Origin: Corallium rubrum
Taxonomy: Eukaryota; Cnidaria; Anthozoa; Scleralcyonacea; Coralliidae
Assembly (NCBI GenBank): GCA_964035015.1
Contig: OZ036002.1
Location: forward strand, 11,682,199 to 11,746,198
DNA length: 64,000 nucleotides
Reading direction: 5' to 3'
Part shown: piece after piece, positions 19,989-31,101 of the stretch
Layout of the letters: each line of letters starts with the position of its first letter
How positions within the stretch are numbered: position 1 is the first letter of the stretch
Made by a program: the position numbers and the translations under genes
The notes under the pieces: generated by a model
Databases searched by the model: none
The model's input: the letters and a program-made list of their open reading frames with translations, nothing else
What the model was told of the DNA's origin: nothing

Positions 19989-22557
19989 TTGATAAATCAG
20001 AAAAATACGAGAACAATTCGTGATGACCATAGACAATTAATATAATCAGATTGTGCTTTATTTGGCGTATATTCGTGACAATGGCGTTTATGGCGGATTA
20101 CTAATGGCGGATGGACATTCAAAATAGTTTTCAAGGACTATTCAAGTTCCTTCGGATTCGACGCATTTTATGTTACAAATAATCGAACAAATCAGAAATG
20201 AATTGGATATTTACAATAAAGAAGGATTTGGTTGTGCTGTGCAACGTGTGATTCGTTACAACTGGAGAAAAGCGTGAGGTGAGAAATCAACATTTGTTTA
20301 GTGGTTAATGATTTCATTTCCCTCTCAAAATTTCCCATAATTTCTAACCTTGTGATGCATTTTCCATGGTTTAATGTTTTGCATTCTGCAGTATTACTGC
20401 AAACTTCTAATTGTTGTGTGTAGCAATTATCCAGATCAATTAGTTACAACTATCATCCTTGGGTTCTTTCCAATTTTTTAACAAACACTCTTGTTTCCTT
20501 TTACTTACTGTACTTGTATCCCAAATTTTATAAAATTGTGAATAAAGCTAGCTTAAAATTTATTATTCAATAACAATCTTGTATTTTTCTTTGTATTAAG
20601 GTGAATTCAAAATTGAAATAATTTATTGGATTGCTTCCAGAATCTATTGATAAATTTGGTATATAACTGGTCAAATGTTCAAATATTTCTATTTTATCAG
20701 ATAAAGTGTATTTCCTGTATGTATCCTCAATATATATGTAAATAAGGAACTTGAATAAAATCAAAATAGTTTATCTCAATATTGATATTGGTTACAAGCA
20801 CTACTGTATTGACACTGATACAGGTGCATTCAATCAGGGCATTGTTAACATTTTAACATTGGCATTTTTGCAGTGAAGCAACCCCCCCCCCCCCCACCCC
20901 ACCCCCACCCCCTGCCAAGAAAACATCAACTTTGGCACATTTAGAGAGGGCATTAGAAAAGTTACTGTATGAAGGTAGACATGTGAATGAAGTTTACCCA
21001 ATAACCCTAACAGTTCTCCTCAAACTTACATCTACTATGACTCCATATAAACAGAAATGTTGAAATACAAATTGAAATATATTTCATTCCATAATTAGAC
21101 AGTATATCCAACCTTATACAAGTCTAACGTTTTGGGGCAAATCCATATGTTAAGCACCAGGGGGGGGCAACCATTGGGATATTGACTGATCGACATATCC
21201 CAACACAGGGAAATTGACTTTCTTGACAAGCTCGAAGGATGGGATTTTTGACAAGTAAAATAATCTTAATATTATATTTTAGCACTTGATATGACCCACT
21301 GCAGGGGAATTTGATGATTTTTTCCAAAAAAAAGTCAATATCCCCATGGCTTAACATTGAACTATATTTCGATTCTTGTTACTAGTACTAACAAAACGTG
21401 AGCTATATATTACTGTAAAATCTTTGAGCGTGTTTATCCACGACTTTTTATGTTTGTATATTATGGCTATCTTAAGAATTCTTTGCTTTGTGTTGGTTCC
21501 CCGATTGTTGAAATACAGTATTTCGATTCGTTTAACATCAGTTGAGTGTTTTCAAACTTCGTTTATATAAAGTAGACTCGAGTAGACCACTTGATAAACA
21601 TTCATTCCAATAAACTGCCTATATCTAACTTCCTCCTTTCGATTTATAATTTATATACATTATAGCCAGGAGACCCAGAAATAAATCGTTAAAATTGTCA
21701 AGCGTCATACGTCCTCACTTTAAATATAACTGCAAATAACAAACATTTATGCAGTAAAGACTTACCGTTTTATTATCATCTTTATCATCTCTCTCTGAAG
21801 ACTACTACTACCTCGAATAAACCAAACCTGCTGTAGCGTTTTATTAACTTGTTTTAAGACAGTAAAACGGCAAGCAAGAGGCGTACTCGGCGTTGTAAAT
21901 CAACTGTAAACGTTCGAGACTTCGAGTTTCTTCTCTGATAGATTTCAGAAACCGTGCAGGTGTCTGCAAAATAATTATTGTGACAATACTCCATATATGG
22001 TACCGCCATTTGCAGTTGAGCTTGCAGCTTGCGTTAGCGCGTTGTTTCTGCGTTCGTTTCCAAGGGCACAACGTGACGTTGCTAATTTGTTATGACCGTC
22101 GCCGTTGCCCTTTCTCTACCGTTTTCCGATATCTTATCAATAATGCTTCTCTTTAGGTCATGATAGAGCTTTCCCAACATTAGATGTCCGTCCGGCCTTG
22201 CTAAATCGTTTACTAGACATTTTTTTATAATATCTACTCGCCACGATCGCGAATAACAAATTAATCACTAATTGAAACCCTGTCAAAGCTCCGTAGCAAC
22301 GTCACGTTGTGCCCTTGGAAACAATGCGTTGCGGTCCAATGAACGCAGAGTTTCAAACGATGAAACAACGTTTTAATTTAGCAAGCTGCAAGCTCGACGG
22401 TAATTGTGGCAATATATGGAACAGGTTGGACGGCTGCCGCAAAGTATCATGGTCCTAACGCTAAAATCTGACCCAGACGAGGAATGAACTCTGCTCGGCG
22501 GACTTATTCGACTAGATGCACAAAAACTTTTGAAAACTCGTCACAGTTGATCCAGAA
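19989..22557. repeat. 2.57 kb tandem repeat, unit 2
   Basis: Almost identical to unit 3 (period 2,569 bp). Units 2 and 3 share the loss of tctgatggcc at the unit start and the loss of a segment (tctcaaacaggatgcagtg...) near 21,601, so they derive from a common, more recent duplication. Confidence 0.85.
20104..20277 (+). other. Coding-like stretch with conserved in-frame TAG inside the repeat unit
   Basis: ATGGCGGATGGACATTCAAA is followed by TAG, then 49 open codons in the same frame including HFMLQIIEQIRNELDIYN and GFGCAVQRVIRYNWRKA before TGA at 20,275. A splice-donor-like gtgaga follows. A tiny ORF (ATGGCGTTTATGGCG, ending TAA) lies just upstream. The TAG is also present in the divergent inverted copy at 39,940-39,910. 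It may be a captured 5' exon with upstream ORFs, or a chance frame. Equivalent positions exist in all units. Confidence 0.3.
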
Positions 22558-24578
22558 TTGATAAATCAGAAAAATACGAGAACAATTCGTGATGACCATA
22601 GACAATTAATATAATCAGATTGTGCTTTATTTGGCGTATATTCGTGACAATGGCGTTTATGGCGGATTACTAATGGCGGATGGACATTCAAAATAGTTTT
22701 CAAGGACTATTCAAGTTCCTTCGGATTCGACGCATTTTATGTTACAAATAATCGAACAAATCAGAAATGAATTGGATATTTACAATAAAGAAGGATTTGG
22801 TTGTGCTGTGCAACGTGTGATTCGTTACAACTGGAGAAAAGCGTGAGGTGAGAAATCAACATTTGTTTAGTGGTTAATGATTTCATTTCCCTCTCAAAAT
22901 TTCCCATAATTTCTAACCTTGTGATGCATTTTCCATGGTTTAATGTTTTGCATTCTGCAGTATTACTGCAAACTTCTAATTGTTGTGTGTAGCAATTATC
23001 CAGATCAATTAGTTACAACTATCATCCTTGGGTTCTTTCCAATTTTTTAACAAACACTCTTGTTTCCTTTTACTTACTGTACTTGTATCCCAAATTTTAT
23101 AAAATTGTGAATAAAGCTAGCTTAAAATTTATTATTCAATAACAATCTTGTATTTTTCTTTGTATTAAGGTGAATTCAAAATTGAAATAATTTATTGGAT
23201 TGCTTCCAGAATCTATTGATAAATTTGGTATATAACTGGTCAAATGTTCAAATATTTCTATTTTATCAGATAAAGTGTATTTCCTGTATGTATCCTCAAT
23301 ATATATGTAAATAAGGAACTTGAATAAAATCAAAATAGTTTATCTCAATATTGATATTGGTTACAAGCACTACTGTATTGACACTGATACAGGTGCATTC
23401 AATCAGGGCATTGTTAACATTTTAACATTGGCATTTTTGCAGTGAAGCAACCCCCCCCCACCCCCACCCCCTGCCAAGAAAACATCAACTTTGGCACATT
23501 TAGAGAGGGCATTAGAAAAGTTACTGTATGAAGGTAGACATGTGAATGAAGTTTACCCAATAACCCTAACAGTTCTCCTCAAACTTACATCTACTATGAC
23601 TCCATATAAACAGAAATGTTGAAATACAAATTGAAATATATTTCATTCCATAATTAGACAGTATATCCAACCTTATACAAGTCTAACGTTTTGGGGCAAA
23701 TCCATATGTTAAGCACCAGGGGGGGCAACCATTGGGATATTGACTGATCGACATATCCCAACACAGGGAAATTGACTTTCTTGACAAGCTCGAAGGATGG
23801 GATTTTTGACAAGTAAAATAATCTTAATATTATATTTTAGCACTTGATATGACCCACTGCAGGGGAATTTGATGATTTTTTCCAAAAAAAAGTCAATATC
23901 CCCATGGCTTAACATTGAACTATATTTCGATTCTTGTTACTAGTACTAACAAAACGTGAGCTATATATTACTGTAAAATCTTTGAGCGTGTTTATCCACG
24001 ACTTTTTATGTTTGTATATTATGGCTATCTTAAGAATTCTTTGCTTTGTGTTGGTTCCCCGATTGTTGAAATACAGTATTTCGATTCGTTTAACATCAGT
24101 TGAGTGTTTTCAAACTTCGTTTATATAAAGTAGACTCGAGTAGACCACTTGATAAACATTCATTCCAATAAACTGCCTATATCTAACTTCCTCCTTTCGA
24201 TTTATAATTTATATACATTATAGCCAGGAGACCCAGAAATAAATCGTTAAAATTGTCAAGCGTCATACGTCCTCACTTTAAATATAACTGCAAATAACAA
24301 ACATTTATGCAGTAAAGACTTACCGTTTTATTATCATCTTTATCATCTCTCTCTGAAGACTAGTACTACCTCGAATAAACCAAACCTGCTGTAGCGTTTT
24401 ATTAACTTGTTTTAAGACAGTAAAACGGCAAGCAAGAGGCGTACTCGGCGTTGTAAATCAACTGTAAACGTTCGAGACTTCGAGTTTCTTCTCTGATAGA
24501 TTTCAGAAACCGTGCAGGTGTCTGCAAAATAATTATTGTGACAATACTCCATATATGGTACCGCCATTTGCAGTTGAG
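22558..24578. repeat. 2.57 kb tandem repeat, unit 3, left part
   Basis: Same sequence as unit 2 up to the word gttgag at 24,573-24,578, where the 9.9 kb transposon is inserted. The unit resumes at 34,465. Once the transposon and one gttgag are removed, the period to unit 4 is 2,565 bp. Confidence 0.85.
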
Positions 24579-25003
24579 TATGAGGCGCCGTTTCAGTCAA
24601 TATTGTCTTTTTGTAAATATCTCTTCTGTGTTTAAAATATTTATTCGAAGTTCACTATATATAGTCTAAACTTGTAATATATTTCCTCAAAATTCAATTT
24701 ATTTATTCTCTATGTTAAAAAAATATATGCTATGTTTAAAAAATATAGGCTACGTTTAAAAAATATATGCTATGTTCAAAAAATATATGCGCTATGTTTA
24801 AAAAATATATGTTATGTTTATAAAAATAGTGTTATATTTAAATATATCTGCTATGTTCAAAAATTATCTGCTATATTCAAAAATTATCTGCTATATTAAA
24901 AAAAATACATGCTATATTTAAAAAAATATTTATGCTATATTCAAAAATATATATGCTGTATTATTAAAATAAAAATATGTGCTGTGTTGAAAAAATATAT
25001 GGT
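24579..25003. repeat. Left TIR with ~21-bp subrepeats
   Basis: The outer 145 bp match the right TIR almost base for base. Inside lie about 15 copies of a 20-21 bp word of the form tatgctatgtttaaaaaata. This end has about 62 bp, that is three subrepeats, more than the right end. Such arrays are typical of transposase binding sites (inference). Confidence 0.85.
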
Positions 25004-25031
25004 ATGCGAGCTCGGGGGTCTGGGTACGAGA

Positions 25032-25583
25032 ATGCCAACAATACAAAGTTACGATAAAATGGCGGGAGGTGAAAAGGAACGTGAAGACATAGGGAAGATT
25101 CTCGTGTCAGCTCTTGAACGAATCTCTACTCTACGAGATATGCCATTAACTGGACCACCAACTGCACAAGGGACACTAAAACAACCGTCAGTATCAACAC
25201 AGATAGCTCGTCTTTTTCCTTCTATTAAAGTCAAAGCAGACGACGAAGGCCAAGAAGCGTTTGCAAGAGGGCGTGTAACGAACACGAACGGGAAAAGACA
25301 TAACTCCGATACCCAACAACGAGGCAAGAAGACCGCGAGAAGAACGGCGAAGAAAACGCCGTCAGCGACGCCGAATACAAGGCCGGTTAACAAAGACCTG
25401 GTATTAATACCGACCAAGGATGTGTCGACTGTTCCAACGCACAAAAATAGAGTGGAACTTGAAAGCCAAGGTTACATCGTACACGAATTTGCTTTTCAAA
25501 GACAGTGGACTGCAAGGGAGTTAAAGTCTGAAATCATATACCAGTTCCCGCAACTTGCGACGAAAGATTTCGAGTTTTTAAAG
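25032..25583 (+). CDS. HECT-domain protein of the transposon, exon 1
   Basis: The frame opens at ATG 25,032 (MPTIQSYDKM). The second ATG at 25,059 has the better context (aaaATGG) and gives MAGGEKEREDIGKILVSALE. The exon encodes an N-terminal helix, a basic low-complexity linker (RGKKTARRTAKK) and a segment VELESQGYIVHEFAFQ that continues to TKDFEFLK. It ends at a consensus donor (AAG|gtaatt, phase 0). No catalytic domain lies in this exon. Proteins of this type, with a short N-terminal region and a C-terminal HECT lobe, are common in fish and cnidarian genomes, often annotated as G2E3-like (family knowledge). Confidence 0.65.
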
Positions 25584-25587
25584 GTAA

Positions 25588-25701
25588 TTTTGTTTGTTTG
25601 TTTGTTTGTTTGTTTGTTTGTTTGTTTGTTTGTTTGTTTGTTTGTTTGTTTGTTTGTTTGTTTGTTTGTTTGTTTGTTTGTTTGTTTGTTTGTTTGTTTG
25701 T
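25588..25701. repeat. (TTTG)n microsatellite, 114 bp
   Basis: A pure tttg array begins four bases after the splice donor of HECT exon 1. All long Phe/Val/Cys/Leu or Lys/Gln/Thr/Asn frames here are artefacts. Confidence 0.95.
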
Positions 25702-25874
25702 TACACAATTGCAATTTATATGAGCAGATATAAATATATATTTAAGTTTTTTAAAGAACAATATACATATAATGGGCTATTCCATTTAATACCCGTACCC
25801 CCTCCCCCTATCGAGGGCACTGTAATTCTTATCAATTTCTTCAGGGGTAATAGCCTGATATTCCTCAGGGAAAG

Positions 25875-25878
<4 letters not shown>

Positions 25879-25930
<52 letters not shown>
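25879..25930. repeat. (AT)n microsatellite
   Basis: An AT run in intron 1 of the HECT gene. Confidence 0.9.
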
Positions 25931-25932
<2 letters not shown>

Positions 25933-26016
25933 AGCAAAAAAATATATATACATAGACATTTCTTTTTTCAAGAGAAACTTTTATTTTATTTTTATTATGA
26001 ATTCTTTAGGGGTATA

Positions 26017-26250
26017 GACCCCTTGCACATGACATCAAAAACGGCCATCTTGGGGGACAACTGCAAAGTTCCACCATTTAAATGAACACATAATCAAATA
26101 AAACTCTATAGTTTATAAGCATAAAATAAAAAAGTAAAAACATTTTTGCTCATAAACTATAGAATTTTTATCAATTATTCACTCTGTTGAACGGTGAAAC
26201 TTTGAAGTTGGCCCCCAAGATGGCTGCTTTGATGTCATGTGCAAGGGGTC
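26017..26250. mobile_element. 234 bp MITE in HECT intron 1
   Basis: Inverted ends gaccccttgcacatgacatc and complement are flanked by TATA on both sides, with inner inverted words aactctatagtttataagca / tcataaactatagaatt. The target duplication is TA or TATA. Confidence 0.7.
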
Positions 26251-26293
26251 TATAGATAAACCTCAGCAGTTACTAAAGTCAATCTGGTGAGTA

Positions 26294-27155
26294 CAGTGAA
26301 ACCTGCGTTTTGCGACCACCCCTGGTGCCACGAAAAAGTGGTCGTTAAGGACAGGTGGTCGTTCAGACAGGTAGTGATGTGACGTCATAGCAGCCATTTT
26401 GGCAGCACCGCGACCTGCAGCGGTTCTTTATATAAACATTGTTTAAAGGTCAGGAAAATGGCGATTTATAAAGATTTACAAGGGAAATGGAAAAAGTAAG
26501 AAGACTTCAAAGAAGTGCAGTCTTGATTTATTAATGTTAATATGTTATTTGTATATTAAAATAAAAGAAATTTGACATTTGTGTGTTTAATATCATGGCC
26601 TTATTAGAGCGATGTTCAGTCCACATCAAAATGGTCTCGTACTGTCGTTCACTTCAGTTTCTGCGCTGTGTTTTTGTTACGTTTCAGATTCAATTTTTGC
26701 GCTGGTTTGGTCTTGTTATTAAAAGCTCTTGGCTTTATTTACGATCTTCCAGTAGTCATTTATTAATTATTAGATGTGGACACTCAGTTTTGTCACTTTC
26801 CTTTCCAAGTTAAAAAGCCGTTGTAAAATATACACACTTGTCGCGGTAAACGATCGTCAAGATCAACTTGTCTAAAGTTAACAAATATTACTCATGGTTT
26901 TGGATTGTTCAGTCATTGTATTAACTCTCAAACTTCATCTAAAAAGTATTTGGCTTTGGCAGGAGAAATTCACCCAGATTTTCATCAAATAATGCTCAGA
27001 AGAGAAGCAAAACAAGACTAAAATACGGTAACACGGCAATTGGGCAACACTTCCTGGTCGCTCATTTCAGGTATATTTCAACTACAATTGCAAATCGTTC
27101 GTGCCAGAAAAAGTGGTCGTATATGACAGGTGGTCGCAAAACTCAGGTTTCACTG
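26294..27155. mobile_element. 862 bp pogo/Tigger-like non-autonomous element
   Basis: The TIRs cagtgaaacctgcgttttgc and complement are flanked by TA duplications (26,292-26,293 and 27,156-27,157). Ends beginning CAGTGAAACC are typical of pogo/Tigger members of Tc1/mariner (family knowledge). No transposase is visible. It lies in intron 1 of the HECT gene. 27,158-27,812 shows no further feature that I can name. Confidence 0.7.
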
Positions 27156-27812
27156 TATTTCATCTTGCAAGGATATAGTGGATCTGGGGTTAGGATACAT
27201 GTAGGTGGGGTTGTATGGATGTGTTATAGCCTTTCAGGATGAAGCACTTACTTTTAACCATAAAGCAAACCTAATCATACTCCACTCACTATTACAAGGA
27301 AAGTCCGTGTTTGCACTTTGCAGTTGAATATAAGCAACTGCATAAGCAATTGTGTTGACGTTGAGGATATTTGTTTAGGGTTAGTATCAGTGTCAGCTTT
27401 AGCCATTATAACCCTACCTCTGTTGTTCAACCTGTATTGGGGTTAACGATTAAACTATAAAACAAATAACTATGATATTGGATTATCCAAATGGCAGAAT
27501 ATCCTTGTGTATACAGGTATATAGAATATCCTAGAATATTCACAAATCTCTGTGCTTTCTAGAGCCCCGCCATTTCCGGAGCCCTATTCTTCCTCATTCC
27601 ACAAATTTTTGTTCCACACTTTTTTTGTAGAAAGTATGAGGCCCCAGAAGATGTTATGCCCCATACAGTGCGGACTCACAGATTGTGGGCACTTGAGCCC
27701 CAAGTTCAGGAATTCTAATGCCCCAGCTTAATAAAGTTAACCATTACATTAAATTTGCCATGATTAAATTAGTAACTAGTTACACAAAATGCTTTGGGTT
27801 TTTTTACTTTAG

Positions 27813-28047
27813 GCTTCATACGGAACATTAGTTAAGCCAAAGCTTGCAGAGGGAATTGAAATGACTGGTGATTTGCTTATAAGAATATCGGGCCAGGGTG
27901 CAGTGTACATTCGTGCAGTTAATAACCTCACAGATGATCACTGCAGTGATGATGACGATAAATTCTTCCATTCAGCTTTTGATGATCCAGAATTCAACAG
28001 TGATGATTTTTTTGAATCTATCGACCTCACTGTGAATGAAAACACAG
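27813..28047 (+). CDS. HECT-domain protein of the transposon, exon 2
   Basis: The acceptor (tttttactttag) at 27,812 is phase 0, matching exon 1. The exon reads ASYGTLVKPKLAEGIEMTGD, then LLIRISGQGAVYIRAVN and a very acidic stretch (SDDDDKFF, DDPEFNSDDFFE). It ends at a donor (ACAG|gtatag) in phase 1. The acidic region and the Q-rich region of the next exon form a flexible linker ahead of the HECT lobe. Confidence 0.65.
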
Positions 28048-28055
28048 GTATAGGG

Positions 28056-28432
28056 CCAACCTCATACCCAGCTTCTTATCTCCGCTCCCCAGACCTCACT
28101 GTGAAAAGACCCTTGGTTGAGGCTGGTCACATGTACTGTTTTCCTACAAAATAATCTTATAGGCAGGGGTTACATAAGTTCATAAATTGTCATCAGTTTT
28201 AATGTGGAAATAATTGACAGGTTAGTGACACTTTAACTGCTATATTCCACTGGGATAAACTTCACCATCTGTTTTACGTTCTGATACTGCATCACACACG
28301 ATCACAATCTTGTCTCTTAAAATCCCTCCCTTACGGCTATACTTTGTAATCTCCCAGAAAATGGGAGACATGTGACCAGCCCTAACCAGAAGCGAGGTCT
28401 GGGAGCGGAGATAAGAACCTGGCTACACATAT
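28056..28432. mobile_element. Imperfect palindromic repeat in HECT intron 2
   Basis: cttcttatctccgctcccca and gaggctggtcacatgt on the left return inverted on the right (acatgtgaccagcc, gtctgggagcggagataag), about 250 bp apart. It is a MITE-like element starting just after the exon 2 donor. Confidence 0.55.
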
Positions 28433-29203
28433 GTCTATGAATAAAGTTAGATTACGTAGAAACAACAGTCCACAACTTGATTTCCCTCACTCCCAAGATG
28501 GCCGCTGATGATCGAGAACCCTGCCTTTTTGGGCATTAAAACTTTGTTAATCCTCTCAACCCGAACGGCCTCCTAATGACGAGTAAGATTCTAGCGTTAG
28601 CCAGAGTAAAATACTCTAGCATTAGCCAGAGTTATACTAAAAGGGAATTCAGGGTTGGGAGGCTTAAAAGATATAGTTATAGTTATGTCAATAATAGCAA
28701 CAGTATTTTTGCATATCTAAAATTATATATAATGTTAGTAAAACTAGTGGCTAAGATAACAAAAAAAGAAGAAGAAAGCTAGTTTGGCAGGCTTTTCGGC
28801 CCCCTGATGTAATTCAACACCATTTTATGCCCGACGTTGTCATCATACGCTTTAACTCGTATAAATGCACAGGGCACAGCCAATCAGAGTGTGCATCTAA
28901 GGACACATTACATTACTTATAATAAGGAAATACTGTAATAATTTTATAATAAAAACATCAGTGATAGTAATACAGAGACGTTCTCTGACGAGAAAGAATT
29001 TGTTTTAACAAGCTTTAGAATGAAAAAGTTGAATGAGAAGAAAAATAAGCTGCATTTATGTTTACAAAAGAAAGGTTTAGTCATAAGTTTAAAAATAGCA
29101 ATGATGGAATAAAGTACATGTCTTTCTACGTTATTGTCAAACAGTTATTTTAAATTAAGATGGTACAGTATTTAAAACTTTTTTTTGCTTTGAATCTTTA
29201 AAG

Positions 29204-29415
29204 TACAAGTTGACCAGCAAGAAACACATATCCAACCTCAAAGCCAAAGTACAAGCCAACCTCAAAGTCAATGTCAAAGCCATGCTCAAAGTCGACCTGA
29301 AAATCAACGTCAAAGCAATCCTCAAGGCCAATCTCAAAGCCAAAGTCCAAGCTATCTTGAAAGCCAAGCAGAAATCCAGCCCCCAAATCCTGTAGATCTA
29401 GGTAGTGAAGTTTTG
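29204..29415 (+). CDS. HECT-domain protein, exon 3 5' part: Gln/Ser-rich repeat linker
   Basis: The acceptor at 29,203 joins exon 2 in phase 1 and gives VQVDQQETHIQPQSQS, continuing as imperfect six-residue repeats of the type SQPQSQ (29,215-29,370). The DNA is a degenerate repeat of about 18 bp (caacctcaaagtcaatgt type), so all three frames are long. Only this frame matches the splice phase. It runs to a stop at about 29,483 unless the frame changes near 29,415, where the HECT frame begins. Confidence 0.5.
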
Positions 29416-30427
29416 CCAGTCAGGGCGGATTGCTGTCAACAGGAGCAATGTCTTAAAGGACATGATAAAAGAGTTTCTTGCTGAGGACATTCTGCAACAC
29501 AACGTTGAAATTGTGTTCATAGATGACCATGGAGAAATTGAGAAGGGTAGAGGCTCAGGTGTTCTTAGAGAAGCCCTGAGTATTTTCTGGCGCGAGTATT
29601 TCATGTCCCTTTCCATTGGAGCTGAAGCCAAGGTACCATCCATTCGTCATGATTACCAGAAAGCCGAGTGGGAGAGTGTTGCAAAAGTCCTTGTTATTGG
29701 ATTTACACAAGCAAACTACTTTCCTATTTCCATGTCACTTGCATTTTTCGCTAGCTCTCTCTTTGGGGAAGAATCTGTTTCATCACAGTTCTTGCTTGAA
29801 TCATTTCACAAGTATGTGTCAAAGGATGAATGTGAAACTCTTCAAAGATGTAACAGCGATGCGTTTGATCCAGAGAATGATGATGATGTCCTGGAATTAC
29901 TAGGCAGTTACAAGTGTTATCGGCTTCCTACCAAGGAAGCTATGTCTAAGATCGTATTGGAGTTAGCTCATCAGGAGTTGATACAAAAACCAAAGTATAT
30001 TGCACATGCCTGGTCTCCTATCATTGCTCAACTTAAGAATTATGGAGAGTTCAAGAATGTAGAGAGCCTAAATGAGATGTGGTCCCTAAAGAAACCCACA
30101 GCTAAGAAGGTCATCAAGTTACTAGATGCAAGCCCGTCCAATGATGCTGAGAGGCAGTGTCTTGACCACCTCAAGAGGTTTATCAAGTCACTAGATGATA
30201 ATCTACTGTGCATTTTGTTGCAGTTTATAAGTGGAAGCAACACAATATCAACTGAGAAGATTGATGTAGCATTCAATACCACATCTGGAACAGCACGTAC
30301 TCCAACAGCTCATACCTGTGGCCCCCTGTTGGTGATCCCTTCCACTTATCAGACTTATAATGAACTGAGTGAAGAATTCACAAACATTCTAAGAGCAAGC
30401 GCATCTTGGTCATTTGCTATTGTGTAA
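29405..30427 (+). CDS. HECT E3 ubiquitin ligase domain (transposon cargo)
   Basis: This frame encodes a HECT lobe of about 335 residues. It opens with GRIAVNRSNVLKDMIKEF, then EIEKGRGSGVLREALSIFW, which matches the HECT N-lobe motif. Near the C terminus TAHTCGPLLVIPSTY carries the expected catalytic cysteine, and it ends with a hydrophobic SWSFAIV. HECT enzymes pass ubiquitin through this cysteine to a substrate. There is no ATG at the border: the usable frame starts at about 29,402 and is offset by one base from the Q-rich part. A polyadenylation signal AATAAA lies at 30,899. The gene converges on the transposase gene. Confidence 0.75.
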   Translation: MKFCQSGRIAVNRSNVLKDMIKEFLAEDILQHNVEIVFIDDHGEIEKGRGSGVLREALSIFWREYFMSLSIGAEAKVPSIRHDYQKAEWESVAKVLVIGFTQANYFPISMSLAFFASSLFGEESVSSQFLLESFHKYVSKDECETLQRCNSDAFDPENDDDVLELLGSYKCYRLPTKEAMSKIVLELAHQELIQKPKYIAHAWSPIIAQLKNYGEFKNVESLNEMWSLKKPTAKKVIKLLDASPSNDAERQCLDHLKRFIKSLDDNLLCILLQFISGSNTISTEKIDVAFNTTSGTARTPTAHTCGPLLVIPSTYQTYNELSEEFTNILRASASWSFAIV

Positions 30428-31101
30428 CTGTAAGATAGACTATTATTAGACTTCAGTTGTTTTTAGAAGGTTTTGAAAGCTAAATATAGTCACTTATTAC
30501 TCAAGTGTTACAAGGGGATACTAAACAGTTGTAAGCTTAAATTAATGTTGCTGCAATATACACTTGTCAGCTTTTCCTGTTATGCTTTTGTTATGTTATA
30601 TTATGTTATGTTAATTATACCTTAATATTATGGATAATGAATATTTTTGTTACAGTTAGATAGTAACATGTACATGCAGCCTGTTGATGCATACATGAGT
30701 CAATCGTAACCTGTAAGTTAAAAACGTTAAAGTTTAATAGAAAATCGATATACTATACTGTATGTCCTTAGATATTATATTAAATGTTACTATACAAAAT
30801 ATTACAGTTCCTTGAAGAAAGTTAACGTTTTTACATTTTTATATCAGGTCGATGTGTAAAGAAAATATTTTCATGATTTTGTTAACAATGCTGAATTCAA
30901 TAAAAAAAGTTGACTCGAGCTGTATTTGAACTTACACCTTCGGGATTGGGAGCTATCCAGCTCACAGGGATTGGAGGTGCATTTAAGTGTTCAAGACACC
31001 TTGACTCGTGACAACGTATAGCTTATCCATGAGGAAAATGTTAGAAAAATCAAGAAAAATCTGTTCTTTGAGGATGATTTTGTGTTCATTTGAATGCCTC
31101 C
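30428..31101. other. Space between convergent HECT and transposase genes
   Basis: A 3' UTR-like stretch with AATAAA at 30,899 for the plus-strand gene. No other gene is supported. A short patch, acaccttcgggattgggagc (about 30,932), resembles no family that I know. Confidence 0.4.

Noticed and set aside
17992..24128. Small ORFs repeated in each 2.57 kb unit (for example 18525-18758 and 18777-18971)
   Set aside because: They recur only because the units are near-identical; the divergent copy at 39,283-40,262 does not keep them, and unit 3 and unit 4 versions change length through homopolymer differences.
25496..25761. Long Lys/Gln/Thr/Asn and Cys/Leu/Phe/Val ORFs
   Set aside because: Pure (TTTG)n microsatellite read in different frames.
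29198..29395. Lys/Ala-rich (+) and Phe/Gly-rich (-) ORFs
   Set aside because: Other frames of the repeat encoding the Gln-rich linker; only the Gln-rich frame fits the splice phase from exon 2.
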